A stretch of 64,000 nt of DNA. It comes from Anodontia alba. Lineage: Eukaryota; Mollusca; Bivalvia; Lucinida; Lucinidae. The position numbers and the translations under genes are program-made. The notes beneath the pieces were generated by a model. It had not been told where the DNA came from. It worked only from the letters and a program-made list of their open reading frames with translations, and searched no databases. The stretch is taken from positions 76,353,763-76,417,762 of the forward strand of contig OZ024830.1 in the NCBI GenBank assembly GCA_964016985.1, in the 5' to 3' direction. This document shows, in pieces, positions 23,101 through 33,439 of the stretch. Positions within the stretch are counted from its first letter, which is position 1; every line of letters begins with the position of its first letter.

Positions 23101-23354
23101 TTCTAGGATGCATTTGATTTGAAATTATGTGAAAATGACTTTTTTCAATGTTACATTTCACAATGGTGTGACTTTGATTAACAGCCAATAACTTACAAAG
23201 TATAAAAGCTAGAGAAATAATTTTTGCAGCTTTGGAAAGGATATTTAAATACCTTATCAGAAATTACAATTTTAAGGTCGCAGAGGCAAAGTACAATCTA
23301 TGACAATGAGCTACATGAGTTAAGGTGAATAGTTTACTACCAATATAAACCCCC
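20106..23354. other. Long AT-rich intron DNA, no gene recognised
   Basis: Begins with an R3 fragment (about 20110-20200). Low-complexity runs occur at 21541-21567 (GTTTTT) and 22729-22780 (T runs broken by G). The remainder is AT-rich with no frame above about 75 codons and no exon I can support. Confidence 0.5.
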
Positions 23355-23640
23355 CAGTGGTTTGCTTTACCGACAGTTCTAAGGCGGTGGTCCCGGTGTT
23401 AGTCTTACTCTTTGTTGCTTTGTGGTTTATTCTACGAGGCGATTTGTTGTATGTCTTTCCGTGTGTCATTTTGTTCTTGTGTTTTTCAGTCCTTTTAGTA
23501 TTGCGATTACCTCGCTTGGGGAAGAGAGGGCTAATCTTAGTGCTTTTCGTACGTTTGTTCGGTTTGTGCTTGTTTAGATTTGTCAGTTTCCTCTTCCTCT
23601 TGGGGTCTAGGAAAGGCTGCGGTTTGTGAGTGTGGCACTC
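23355..23640 (+). repeat. Dispersed repeat R1, copy b
   Basis: Contains TTTGTGGTTTATTCTACGAG, GCGATTACCTCGCTTGGGGA and GGCTGCGGTTTGTGA in the same order as 2395-2760. The flanking AAGGTGAATAGTTTACTACCA word (23320-23345) also occurs at 21107-21130. Confidence 0.7.
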
Positions 23641-24009
23641 TTTTTTTATTAAACTTAAAGTACTCATTTCTAAAGGGTACATTAGAAAATGTTACATGCA
23701 TTACTCCATGTAAGGCCAAAAAGAAGTTTCAAATGTCTCATTTTGTAGCTAGAGGGCTGTTCTTTAGCTTCATATATGTAGTTGGAACATATAATTACTT
23801 TTGCTCCTAATCGCATAGGTTTAACAAATTCCTATGGTCTTATACGTTTTGTAGGGGTAACGGATGTAACAGGCTGTTACTCGGTAACGCCCCCATCACA
23901 AGATGGCTAACATGCTGCAAAATACTTGCAAGATAATAAGCTTTTAAAAATATATAGTCTACAGAATTGTGGGGGAGGTAAACCATAGCTGGCCAGCGGC
24001 CTAAGACAA

Positions 24010-24335
24010 CTGTTAATAAACAAATAAAATAAAAATCATACTACAATAATCGTACAATAAACAAAAGAAACAATAGTCACACAATAAACAAAAGAAATAA
24101 TACTTACACAATAAACAAAAGGAACATGATCCATAAAAGGATATTTTGGATTTTCAATAAGTAAATATGGGGATAGCCAGGAAAGGTCACACAACAGATA
24201 AAGGAAACAATAGTTACACAATAAATAAGAGAAACTATAGTCACACAATAAACAAACGAAATCGCAGTCACACAATATACAAAAGAGACAACTGTTACAC
24301 AATAAACAAATAAAACAAAAGTCACACGACAATAA
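24010..24335 (+). repeat. Minisatellite with AATAAACAA core, array 2
   Basis: Second array of the family at 19735-20105, including the same interlude (24135-24190). Confidence 0.85.
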
Positions 24336-24339
24336 TCGT

Positions 24340-24440
24340 TTTTCTTATTTTGCTAAAAAAAACACATAGATTGTGCGTACTCGTTAGAATCGCCTCGCGG
24401 TTGTAAAATATATTTGAATAGGCGTGTTTTCGGAATGAAC
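24340..24440. mobile_element. MITE family F1, truncated copy d
   Basis: Keeps the central ACATAGATTGTGCGTACTCG, TTAGAATCGCCTCG and the end TTGAATAGGCGTGTTTTCG. The rest is missing. Confidence 0.65.
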
Positions 24441-24839
24441 AAAAGAAACATCGTTAAATGAAATTTTGAATTTTCTATATGCAATAATATGGTGATAGCC
24501 AAGAAAGGTCATCATCACTGAACACAGCCCTGCAAAGGTATAGAATAAGGATAGAAGGACACGAAAAGACATCACAGAATACGCTTAATAAAACAAAATG
24601 AACAAAACAAAGAGGAACTGCAACACAAACACTGTCCGCACTTCCGTTCGTACATGGTTAGTGAGCGAAAATAGACATAACCTCTGAACCATTAGGAACA
24701 CTTTGATATTTTATTTCGCTCACAGATTGATACCAATAAGATCTAGCCAATGAGCTTGTCAAATGCCATTTTTCTTTGATCAAGACCAAAAATGTTAAAA
24801 TATAGAATTCGCAACCATATCGGATACTTTCTTCGCAGG

Positions 24840-25110
24840 GTGCATTTTGGATAGCCAAGCATGTAAAATGTCTTCATGCGCACATCAAAGATTCTGATCA
24901 GACAGCGTGGATGCGCAGGCTGATTTGATTCTTTGTTGGGTGCAAATGCCAGGTGCGTTTTTTTTTCCTCTCTAGCGAAATAGGATTTGACTCTTCATGC
25001 ACATTGTCTCCTTAGGAGACAATGTTCATGAAGGGTCAGATCCTATTTTCTGTGAAAAATAAGAAAAAAAAATGCAAGAGTTTGTCGTCTACTGAATTTG
25101 CCCATAGCAT
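24840..25110. mobile_element. R3 copy followed by MITE F2 copy c
   Basis: 24840-24955 repeats the R3 words (GCATTTTGGATAGCCAAGC, GGATGCGCAGGCTGATTTGA). 24955-25110 is a foldback unit with inverted GAAATAGGATTTGACTCTTC and GAAGGGTCAGATCCTATTTTC, ending GTCGTCTACTGAATTTGCCC. Confidence 0.65.
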
Positions 25111-25129
25111 GGTAAGTGTTATGTGATAT

Positions 25130-26022
25130 TGTAGTAGGAGGAGAAATAGACCTGTAAAGAAAATATTCCCGTCGAGTGCCCCGACCGGGGATCGAACCAG
25201 GTATCCCTGGATCTGTAATCGAGCGTCATAACCACGAGGCTAAAAGGTCCGGACCAGTTAGACTGGTCATTTATGCGCCCTATATATTTACATACATATT
25301 GATTATTTGTACTTCGCTTTGCCGCGCTACTACACTCCTCCATCCTACAATGAAACATTTGTATCAAATGTTTTCTACTATTCCCAGGCTCCTTTGTGAC
25401 TCCATTGCCATTGCATCGCCCTTGGGCTCCGACGGTAGACATCCTAGCACCAGGCACCAAATGTAGTAGGAGGAGAAATAGACCTGTAAAGAAAATATTC
25501 CCATCGAGTGCCCCGACCGGGGATCGAACCAGGTATCCCTGGATCTGTAATCGAGCGTCATAACCACATACATATTGATTATTTGTACTTCGCTTTGCCG
25601 CGCTACTACACTGGTTTTACCTGGTTCGATCCCCGTTCGGGGCACTCGACGGGAATATTTTCTTTACAGGTCTATTTTTCCTCCTACTACATTTGGTGCC
25701 GTGACCAGGATGACTACCGTCGGAGCCCAAGGGCGATGCAATGGCAACGGAGTCACAAAAGAGCCTGGGAATAGTAGAAAACATTAGATACAAATGTTTC
25801 ATTGTAGGATGGAGGAGTGTAGTAGCGCGGCAAAGCGAAGTACAAATAATCAATATGTTTGTAAATATATAGGGCGCATAAATGACCAGTCTAACTGGTC
25901 CGGACCTTTTAGCCTCGTGGTTATGACGCTCGATTACAGATCCAGGGGTACCTGGTTCGATACCCGGTCGGGGCACTCGACGGGAATATTTTCTTTACAG
26001 GTCTATTTTTCCTCCTACTACA
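25130..26022. mobile_element. Inverted dimer of a miniature LTR retrotransposon (TRIM)
   Basis: An 893-bp palindromic insert flanked by ATAT on both sides. Right half, plus strand: a 5'-truncated LTR (about 25617-25691), a 126-bp internal segment (25692-25817) and a complete LTR (25818-26022). Left half, minus strand: a complete LTR (25130-25334), a 127-bp internal segment (25335-25461) and an LTR with a ~56-bp internal deletion (25462-25610). The internal segment starts with TTTGGTGCCGTGACC, which looks like a tRNA primer-binding site 2 bp from the LTR, and ends with the purine tract GGATGGAGGAG just before the LTR. There is no coding capacity, hence TRIM. Two copies joined head to head inside one target duplication suggest integration of a rearranged dimer. 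Confidence 0.85.
25818..26022 (+). repeat. Complete 205-bp LTR with an internal tRNA-like sequence
   Basis: Starts TGTAGTAG and ends CTACTACA, the 5'-TG...CA-3' form of LTRs with short inverted ends. At about 25908-25974 it contains a tRNA-like stretch: GCCTCGTGGTTATGACGCTC (A-box-like), then GATTACAGA, then GGTTCGATACCC (B box) and CGGGGC, able to pair with GCCTCG. It most resembles a Val-type tRNA, with TAC in the anticodon position. The other complete LTR, of equal length and inverted, is 25130-25334. Confidence 0.8.
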
Positions 26023-26043
26023 ATATCTCAAATTGATTTTTAG

Positions 26044-26153
26044 AGCATGCAGAAGCCAACATTCGGGAAAGAAGCTTGGCGGAGGCTTTAGGTGCAGTCC
26101 CTGGACGGAAGGTTAAACTATATTATGATACTATTAAAATTCATTTCCCTGCT
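26044..26153 (+). CDS. Candidate exon (unrecognised)
   Basis: Open frame after ATTTTTAG|AG with a possible donor at CCTGCT|GTGAGA. Entered with two bases, it accepts the phase-1 exit of exon 3 (split codon Glu) and leaves in phase 0. Residues include HAEANIRERSLAEALGAVPG and KVKLYYDTIKIHF, coding-like and charged. No domain is recognised. It begins only 21 bp after the TRIM dimer, so the acceptor region is partly transposon-adjacent. It could be chance. Confidence 0.4.
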
Positions 26154-26290
26154 GTGAGAGCTCTGTTACGACGAAAAATGTTATCCCGACGAAAACTGAT
26201 ACCCGGTATCATTTTTCATAAATTACGTACAAAAGTACAAAAAAAAACGATTCCCGATATTAATAATATCATCACGGGCGAAAAATAATA

Positions 26291-26810
26291 CCGGGTTTCA
26301 GTTGCAATTTTCGCCTACCAGTAGCCGCAAAAAGTGATACCTACACGAAAGGTCAACATACATGGAACCGCTTATTTTAGTATAATCCTAATATTTTTAC
26401 CCACTTTCTCGGTTGTTTCCTTTTTTTATAAATGGTCGAAACATGCTATATTACAGTTAGCACCTACCTCCAGGTTTGTGTACTGTCCGCCATTTAGCGT
26501 TAGACATTCTTGCGACAAAGTAGACGTTCCTCATCTCGATATAGGCTGTGAGTGATCAAGTGATTATGAATACAGACAAGTTAAGTTTTGTGTATATGTG
26601 CAAGATTCAAAGGGTCCACGTCGGCTAAAAATTAAGGTACTATCTGTTCATTTTCATCGTTATATATTGCAAGAACGTCTCAAGGTGGAGGGGAGTACGA
26701 AACAGTCGGTAGGCACGTTAGGAACAAAAGACAAAAGGAAATGTTTTTTCCTGTTGTGATCATTTTTCGTGGCTACTGGTATTCGAAAATTGCAATTTTG
26801 AAAACCTGGG
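26291..26810. mobile_element. MITE with ~60-bp inverted ends
   Basis: Left CCGGGTTTCAGTTGCAATTT, CGCCTACCAGTAGCC; right GGCTACTGGTATTCGAAAATTG, CAATTTTGAAAACCTGGG, reading as imperfect inverted repeats that continue through AAAAAGTGAT / ATCATTTTTCG. No open frame. Confidence 0.65.
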
Positions 26811-27036
26811 CACAGTTATTCAAAACTAATGATGTCGTTAGTTAATGTACCTTTAAAACCTTGATCATTAAATATAGCATTTATGCTAATATTTTTGCTG
26901 AAAAAATGTGAGTAGCTTGCACTCACATTTTCCAGCAAAATACTTGTGAATTAGATATTGTACTTACTAGAACAGTTAACATTTTGATCACTAACGAGCC
27001 AGTTAAGCTAACGACGCTTTGAACGACTGGGCCCTG
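26805..27036. mobile_element. MITE family H1, copy a
   Basis: Ends CCTGGGCACAGTTATTCAAA and, inverted, TTTGAACGACTGGGCCCTGG, with inner GATGTCGTTAGTTAA and TTAAGCTAACGACG. An inner hairpin AAATGTGAGT/ACTCACATTT sits at about 26914-26935. Copy b at 60590-60780 has the same arrangement. Confidence 0.7.
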
Positions 27037-27077
27037 GTATCTTTTTTCGTCGGGGTATCTTTGTTCGTCATATCAGA

Positions 27078-27372
27078 GCTCCATAGCTCAGTCGGTAATG
27101 CATCTGACTGCAGAACAAGGGGCGCAAGTTCGAATACTAGCTCGGCCACACAGCTTCCGTGGAGGTTGATCGTGAAATAATTTCTACGGTCAGTCCCTCC
27201 ATTCCGATGGTTCAAGAAGGGCAGTTGTCAGTCCCTGACGAAAGTATAAGCACAAGTACATGTTAACGCCTAAGAGGACTAAGCCTGTTCAGGAAAAGTG
27301 TTAGTTGCTTAACTGAGAGGCTTGACATGACCTTAACAGTTTTGACAGGGCCATACAGCACAAACTCAAAAT
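27078..27372 (+). mobile_element. tRNA-headed SINE S1, diverged copy
   Basis: Head ATAGCTCAGTCGGTAATGCA (A box) and AAGTTCGAATACT (B box). The body shares GATCGTGAAATAATTTCTACGG, TTCAAGAAGGGCAGTTGTCAG and TTGACAGGGCC with the S1 copies at 42-60 kb. A-rich CAAA-type tail. The head differs from the other copies, so it is a separate subfamily. Confidence 0.8.
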
Positions 27373-27394
27373 CAAAATCTGTGAGATTCGAAGT

Positions 27395-27545
27395 GTTCGG
27401 ATTGCTGAGTGGTCAGCGCTTCCGACTTCAAATCACAAGGTCCCAAGTTCGAATCCCGCTGAAGGCGGAATTCACCTCAGATCCTTTCATTATCGCTCTT
27501 CCATCATCTTGAGATGACTTAAATAATGTTGAAAGGAATGAAAAA
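27395..27545 (+). mobile_element. Short tRNA-like SINE
   Basis: GATTGCTGAGTGGTCAGCGC resembles the A-box region of Ser/Leu tRNAs and AAGTTCGAATCCCGC is a clear B box. A ~90-bp unrelated 3' part ending GAAAGGAATGAAAAA follows. No intact cloverleaf, so not a tRNA gene. Confidence 0.65.
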
Positions 27546-27844
27546 AATCATCGTCATTATCAGCATCATCTGTGGGAGAATATAACTTTGTTCTGCCATC
27601 TGTCTGGATATATTCCGTAGGATTAAACTCATTTTAGTCTGAATCTTCCACCCCAACTCCCTGCCCAAAAGGGGTAAGTGGTAAACAGTACAGACCCAGA
27701 TCAGACGTCACAGAATAAATAAATAAAATGTAAATGGGTTGATTTTTTTTTTTAATTTTTACTGTGTGGGTTAAAGAGATCATGGTTTACGAACAGGTTC
27801 TTGTCAAAACATTATTTGTTTGTTTGTTTTTTTTAAATGGCCTG

Positions 27845-27955
27845 ACATAACTTTTACCACTCTCTTGTCACATTCAGCAGATGGCAGATTGATGATATTT
27901 TCTTATTTTCCTAGAAAATAGACTTTCTATTTCATGCAAATTGACTTCTAAGGAT
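27845..27955. mobile_element. MITE family F2, truncated copy d
   Basis: Left half only: CACATTCAGCAGATGGCAGA, then TTCTTATTTTCCTAG, then ATTTCATGCAAATTGACTTC. The returning arm is missing. Confidence 0.55.
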
Positions 27956-28046
27956 CAGGGTCTTCACTGTTTGCCACTCATTCAGCAGTATTTTAGACAT
28001 ATACATGTAGTTATCACATGGATTTATTCAAATGTCCGAATATTTA

Positions 28047-28484
28047 TATAGGGATCAAACATGTTTTTTCATGCATTAACATTCGCCAGGTCCCGAGAGA
28101 GGTGTTGAAAACCGCGGCCGAAGGCTGCAGTTTTCAACACCTCCCTAGGAACCTGGCGAATGTTAATGCATTGAAAAACCATGTTCGATCACTATTATTG
28201 CATAAAAATTGAAATCATTTGCTACATTTCGCATTATTTCTTGCACTATTTTGTTTTACCGCTTCACTGATATCTCGCGTATGCAATTTTCACGGACTAT
28301 GCTCATTCTAGGGCCGGGCACTACATATCTCGTGACAGCAGCTATTCTGCGGCCCCAGTACAGGCATATTGAAAGTTGCATAGCCGTGCATTAACAGCGC
28401 GTGAATTGCCTTGTTAATACATGGCTTTTAGCCGGTTAATACACAGCTGTTAATAATGTGCAGCACTGCTTTTTATGCAATAAT
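28047..28484 (+). mobile_element. Family P, copy 3
   Basis: Complete head hairpin (CGCCAGGTCCCGAGAGAGGT, tip GCGGCCGAAGGCTGC, return ACCTGGCGAATGTTAATGC) and tail ending TTTTTATGCAATAAT. Confidence 0.88.
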
Positions 28485-29094
28485 GGTATATAATGGTATA
28501 TAAAGTACGTTCCATGTGAGTGCCTTTCCTGAGTATTTCCATGTGTATTTTAACCCTTTTCATGCTGAATAAGTTAAGAAGCCACGCCCACTTCTAATTT
28601 TCTGTTAATCAGATTACTTGATCCAGGTTGTTGATATAAATTCACATACTGAATGACAAACAGAACAGAAGTCTGAAGAAGCCAACTGATCTGGATCTAC
28701 ACTGTTTGCTAAGACAGGGCATGTCGTGTTCAGCAAGAGAAGGGTTAAACTTTGACCCCTTATTGATAACTTTAATGTGGTTAACTTTTAAAGCGCTAAT
28801 CACAACTACAGCACACGACACTTTGAATATATCTATGTACTTAAAACCAAAAGTAACTTTACAGCTTTTAAATATGAATATTTTCAAACATACTAGCTCT
28901 ACAAATCCCAACTTTTCATCCCGATCTCACAATTGTTTTATCTGTCGACTAAAACCCAAAACATTGGAGATTACTAGTAGATTTATACATCAGTGCATAC
29001 ATGTATAAACAGGTAATTGGCACGTGAGCCCAGTTTTAATGGATAATAATGTACACAATCTTGGACACTAGACTAACAAATTGCCTAAGTTTAA
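28485..29094. other. Intron DNA with a fragment of a dispersed repeat
   Basis: GATCTGGATCTACACTGTTTG at about 28691-28711 recurs in related form at about 1832-1850 (GATCTACATTGCTTGCC). Otherwise unrecognised. Confidence 0.4.
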
Positions 29095-30105
29095 AAAAAA
29101 AAAAAAAAAACAGTGGGAAGGACTCCTTTTGCAAATCAAAACAGGGTAATAGGCCTCTTGCAGGCCGATTCATCAAAACGTCACGTTGCAAGGCCGATGA
29201 ATTGTTCGAAGCAGACTATTCAGAGTCTCTGGAGACGGTTTCAGCAGGGACAGGATCTGGAGGGTCTTCCCAGATCAGGCCTTCCGTCTGCAACTACGCC
29301 CAATAAGGACCGTTATGTGTGGTTGCCGCATGTGCTTCGTCGGTTTACGCCAGCTGACAGAAACAGCGAGGAATAACATAGGCACCCACACCGTCGCATT
29401 AGCCCACAAACGGTTCGCCGCCGACTAGTTGCCACCAGACTGTTTGCTTGGAGACCCTATAATGGTGCCATTCTCACAGGGTGTCATCATGGCAATCTAC
29501 TAGCCTAAGAAGATGGGGCAGGCAACAAAGGCTGCAGGTGTTGTTTACCGTGAAACAAAGTTTAACCTGTCCTTCGCCGACGGTAACAAAAGAATCTAGA
29601 TACCGACCTTGGGGTAAGAGGTTCACACAGTGCTGTGTTTTGGAACAACACAACCGATGGGATGGGGTTTGACTCTTGGTGTGGGCCAGCATCAGCGCCT
29701 ACCATAAGACACCATTGTACGTTGCACACGGCCGTTTAAATACAGCACTTGGCATACCGGGATACCGTCTTGCAGCCGTTGGTGGTTCCTTTCTTGGCAC
29801 AACATGGGTTGCGGCTGTTTCAGCAAGGTAACGCAAGGCCGCATGTCGAAAGACTCGACTGCCTTTCTATGCCAGTAGCGCATCAATGTCATCGCTGAGT
29901 CCTGATCTAAACCAAATCGAGCATTTGTGGGCAGAACTTGGTAGACGAGAGCTTGGGTGGCTGTGCATCCAGTGACTCTTGGACAGTCGGAAGATGCGCT
30001 GATTCAAGAGTGGCCGGAAACTTTATTCAGTATTCAAGTGTGACTTTGCAAACAGAATTTAGTACCCCTCCCATACATTAACGTGAATGTCTTGTACTGT
30101 GACAT
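29095..30105 (+). mobile_element. Tc1-like transposon relic
   Basis: The plus strand encodes broken Tc1-type transposase over about 29113-29980. The element is bounded by an A run (about 29093-29110) and, inverted, a T run (about 30114-30137), which may be parts of the inverted ends. Exact ends and TA sites are not resolved. Confidence 0.75.
29113..29980 (+). pseudogene. Tc1-like transposase, broken
   Basis: The N-terminal part (GRTPFANQNRVIGLLQADSS, with a helix-turn-helix around SKQTIQSLWRRF and the GRP-like LPRSGLPSATTP) ends at a stop near 29376. Later pieces in shifting frames include a QQGNARPH block (around the second catalytic Asp, here changed) and DLNQIEHLW-like coding around 29905-29930. 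Several frameshifts and stops make it inactive. Confidence 0.8.
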
Positions 30106-30287
30106 TGTTGGATTTTTTTTTTTTTTTTTTTTTTTTTGAGAATTAAATTTATAAATGAATGTTTCAAGACTTGGGAGACGATTCACACGAAATGCAAAAT
30201 CTTGCAAAATTCGAACAGAATCAACTGTCGTTTGCTGAAGTTGTGATAACTTAATGCGAAAGTGTAAATATTCATGTTTTATTGCAG

Positions 30288-30394
30288 GGACCATCCAAAA
30301 TATATCAAACAGACTCGAATCAGGCAGAAGCCGCAAGCTATGTTGTTTCCATTGCAAGGGAATGTACTGTAATACAAGAAACTGGCGTCGTGTT
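30288..30394 (+). CDS. Candidate exon (frame uncertain)
   Basis: Acceptor TATTGCAG|GG and donor GTGTT|GTAAGT are both good. Two frames are open throughout. Entry in phase 0 gives GPSKIYQTDSNQAEAASYVV and then SIARECTVIQE, coding-like; this would follow 26044-26153. Entry with two bases gives a Cys/Arg-rich reading and would follow exon 3 directly. Neither exit phase (2 or 0) matches 30547-30631 or 34374, so an exon would still be missing. No domain is recognised. Confidence 0.4.
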
Positions 30395-30546
30395 GTAAGT
30401 TGAGATTTTTTTTATCTCACCTGAGCTATGCTCAGGATGAGGTATAGTGATCAATGTTTGTCCGTCGTCCGTCCGTCCATTAAAAATATATTTAAACTGA
30501 GACCAAAAGTGGTACCACTCACTAATGATTTTATTGCCCCTTTCTA

Positions 30547-30631
30547 GGTGCTATGCAAGAGAGATCAAAGGCATTTCATAAAGAGGTGATAATGGAATTC
30601 CGGCAGATGATGGTAGAGAGGCCTTCTGAGG
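30547..30631 (+). CDS. Candidate exon before the SPRY block
   Basis: After CCCCTTTCTAG|GT the frame AMQERSKAFHKEVIMEFRQM, MVERPSE is open to the donor TCTGAGG|GTAATT. It exits in phase 1, matching entry of the SPRY exon at 34374 (split codon Gly). The phase fit and charged composition favour an exon. The sequence does not resemble the Y-F-E-V strand that normally precedes this part of a SPRY domain, which counts against it. Confidence 0.35.
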
Positions 30632-30779
30632 GTAATTAATATTTTGGAGGGGATATTACCCATGGATCAGATAAATAAGCAAGTACTAAATTTTCCTATT
30701 GGGCCTCTACTTATCTACTGTTTATCGACAGTATGCTAGGTTTTATTATGCCCAGTCTCTTATTAGTGATAAGACTTAA

Positions 30780-31216
30780 TATAGGGATCAAACATGGTTT
30801 TTCATGCATTAAATTTCACCAGGTCCCGAGGGAGGTGTTGAAAATCGAGGCCGGAGGCCGCGGTTTTTAACACCTCCCTAGGGACCTGGCGAATGTTAAT
30901 GCATTGAAAAACCATGTTCGATCGCTATTATTGCATAAAAACTGAAAACATTTGCTACATTTCGCATTATTTCTTGCACTACTTTGTTTCGCCTTTTCAT
31001 CCATGTCTCGCGAACGCAATTTGCACAGACTCTGCTCGTTCTAGGGCCGGACAGTACACATCTCGTAACGGCAGCAAAGCTCTGGCCCCGGTAGGATCTT
31101 ATTGAAAGTTGCGTAGCCGTGCATTAACAACGCGTGAATTGCCTTGTTAATGCACGGCTTTTCGCCGGTTAATGCACGGCTGTTTATAACATGCGATACT
31201 GCTTTTTATGCAATAA
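30780..31216 (+). mobile_element. Family P, copy 4
   Basis: Complete head hairpin with tip GAGGCCGGAGGCCGC and tail to TTTTTATGCAATAAT. Closest to copy 3. Confidence 0.88.
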
Positions 31217-31636
31217 TGTCTGAGTATCATCTTATTTTCATGTTTAAACACGTTGAAACGGCAACCCCTCCAAAGCCATTGAAGTAATTTGTTCCTAATT
31301 AGTTTCTTTTCTACCTTAAGGGGAACGAATGTGCAAATTCATGGAAGGCAACTTTGTCAAAAGTGTCTTTGACTCCCTTCTCAAAATGGGTCTGAAAAAA
31401 AAGTTTCCTCCACTTTGAAAGCAAATTCGTCCCGTTTAGATTAACTACGATTTCGGAATGGGACACCTATGTGGGAAAACAAACAGGAAGTTATAATAAA
31501 AATTGTCTCCCTTGTACCAAATGGTAGCAAATATACTTATTGTTTCCAGTTCTCTTAACTAATTTTAGTCTGGAGACCTCCAAAAGGGTAATTGACCCAC
31601 AGTGCAGACCCAGATCAGTGCACAGTGCAGACCCGT

Positions 31637-31948
31637 GGTTTATTCTACTGACCGTTCTATGGCGGTGTTAGTCTTACTCTTTGTTGCTTTGTGGTTTATT
31701 CTACAAGGCTATTTGTTTTATGTCTTACCGGTGTTATTTTGTTCTTGGGTTTTTCAGTCCTTTTAGCATTGCGATTACCTCGCTTGGGGAAGAGAGAACT
31801 AATCTTAGTGCTTTTCGTCCGTTTGTTCGATTTGCGCTTGTTTGGTTTTGTCTGTTTCCTCTTCCTCTGGTGTCTGGGAAGGCTGCGGTTTGTGATTGTG
31901 GCACTCCTTGGACTTTTCTCTTACCTTTTTTTTTTTTTTTTTTTTTAA
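31637..31948 (+). repeat. Dispersed repeat R1, copy c
   Basis: Carries all R1 landmarks in order and ends in a T run (31926-31946), as in copy a. The T-run end favours a retroposed or minus-strand poly-A element. Confidence 0.7.
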
Positions 31949-32184
31949 ATGGGTTAAGTCCGTGATTTGAAAGGTGGTATAGTCTCTCAGACAATGGGTT
32001 GTATATTGTTTAAGGGAAGTGGAAACATTTTCTAAGGCGGAAAGTTTGTCATAATTGATTTTGACGCTTTTCTTAACATGGGTGTACCCTGAAAGAAAAG
32101 ACTTTGCTTCCCTTGGGAGCCAGTTTTTCCGTTTAGAGTAGATCCCTATTCAGACGTGGGACTAGTATCACGACCGCTTTTCTC

Positions 32185-32640
32185 ATCAACCACAACACCG
32201 TGTTGTGAATAGAAATGTACTGAGGGGATATCCTGTTGGGCTGAAGGGGACTGGAAATCGTGCAGACACGAAGGTGAGTAAACCGATTAAACTGAATTTA
32301 TTCTTTCCTAGCGTCAAACATCAAAAAGAGGGGAATGTCATGCAACCCGCTGTTCATTTTCCTGTAATTGTAAATCGAATTTGTAATCAGATTTTATGTT
32401 TATGGCAGAAATCCGCTTTCTCCCTGAGCAAGGGTATCTATATTTTGCTGTTTTGATGGCATGCGAACAAATTGGAAACACATTCCTGAAGTTGTCGAGT
32501 ATAAATGATTTCATCCATCGCCATTACATAAAAGGGCTGTAAGGTTAAAGTTCTTTACGAACCAAACTATATTCCGTTACTATTCGTTAGCCAAGAAAAT
32601 GAGTTTTATATCGAATTTTGTGCCCTTTTTAGATATCTAT
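32185..32640 (+). repeat. Left arm of a 7.5-kb-spaced inverted repeat
   Basis: Matches the reverse complement of 39745-40435, for example GGGGATATCCTGTTGGGCTG against GGGGATATCCAGTTGCGCTG, and TCCTGAAGTTGTCGAGTATA, AATGATTTCATCCATC. The arms differ by many substitutions, and the right arm holds a MITE absent here. They are probably two old insertions of one element, or an old inverted duplication around the SPRY exons. A T run follows (about 32651-32674). Confidence 0.75.
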
Positions 32641-33361
32641 TTGACTACAAGTTTTTTTTTTTTTTTTTTTTTTTGCTTTTTTTTGTTTTGTTTTGTTTTT
32701 CAGTAATTTTGAAGAACCTAAGCACACAGTGCGGTAACTAGATCGAATACGGTACAGTTGACTATCGTTATAAATCTCAAACACTGATATCTCTAAAAAG
32801 TGCTTAAGTCAAGTTAAATAAAGGGCTATGGTAGTTTAGTCTGCTATATATTTTTTAACTTTGAACACCTTTTATCTCAAACTGCTGTTATCTCAAACCA
32901 AACATTCAGTTGCCTTGGAGATTGAGATAACGAGAATCTGTTTCAGATATGACACTTCTTCAGCTTCTATACCTGTGGCACAGCTGGTTGGATGCCGGCC
33001 TATGTCTAGAGATAATAATACTTTCTCAATACGTGAGTTAACCTTTACCTCTGTCTGGAGATTACAAGTATCATTATAGTTGTGAAAAACTGTGTCGCCA
33101 CAAGAAACAGTATTGTGCACTACAATACTGGCTTTACCGGTATTTGTCACAGAAAAAAACTGGCATTGCACTAGATTTTCTACATTACTAGACACCAGTA
33201 TGTTTCCGTATTTTCCAGTATCTACAACATTTGTCAATACTAGTAAATACTGAACATGTGTTTTGTCATCCAGTTTTGTCAACAACACTGGTGTATTTAG
33301 CATTGCGCCCGCCAACTTTACATGATCCATTGCTTCTAATGGACCCCTCCCCAACAAGCAC

Positions 33362-33439
<78 letters not shown>

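Noticed and set aside
24036..24332. Cys/Leu-rich membrane-like protein on the minus strand (also 19795-20100)
   Set aside because: Both frames are translations of the AATAAACAA minisatellite.
25892..25975. tRNA gene (Val-like)
   Set aside because: Weak anticodon and D stems, no upstream isolation, and it lies inside an LTR present in several copies.
25119..25976. Overlapping open frames reading MPRPGIEPG on both strands
   Set aside because: They arise from the tRNA-like part of the repeated LTR and recur in every copy.
32205..32280. Exon ending ACACGAAG|GTGAGT
   Set aside because: A good donor, but the sequence is part of the repeated inverted arm, and the other copy at about 40360 lacks the donor and an equivalent frame.
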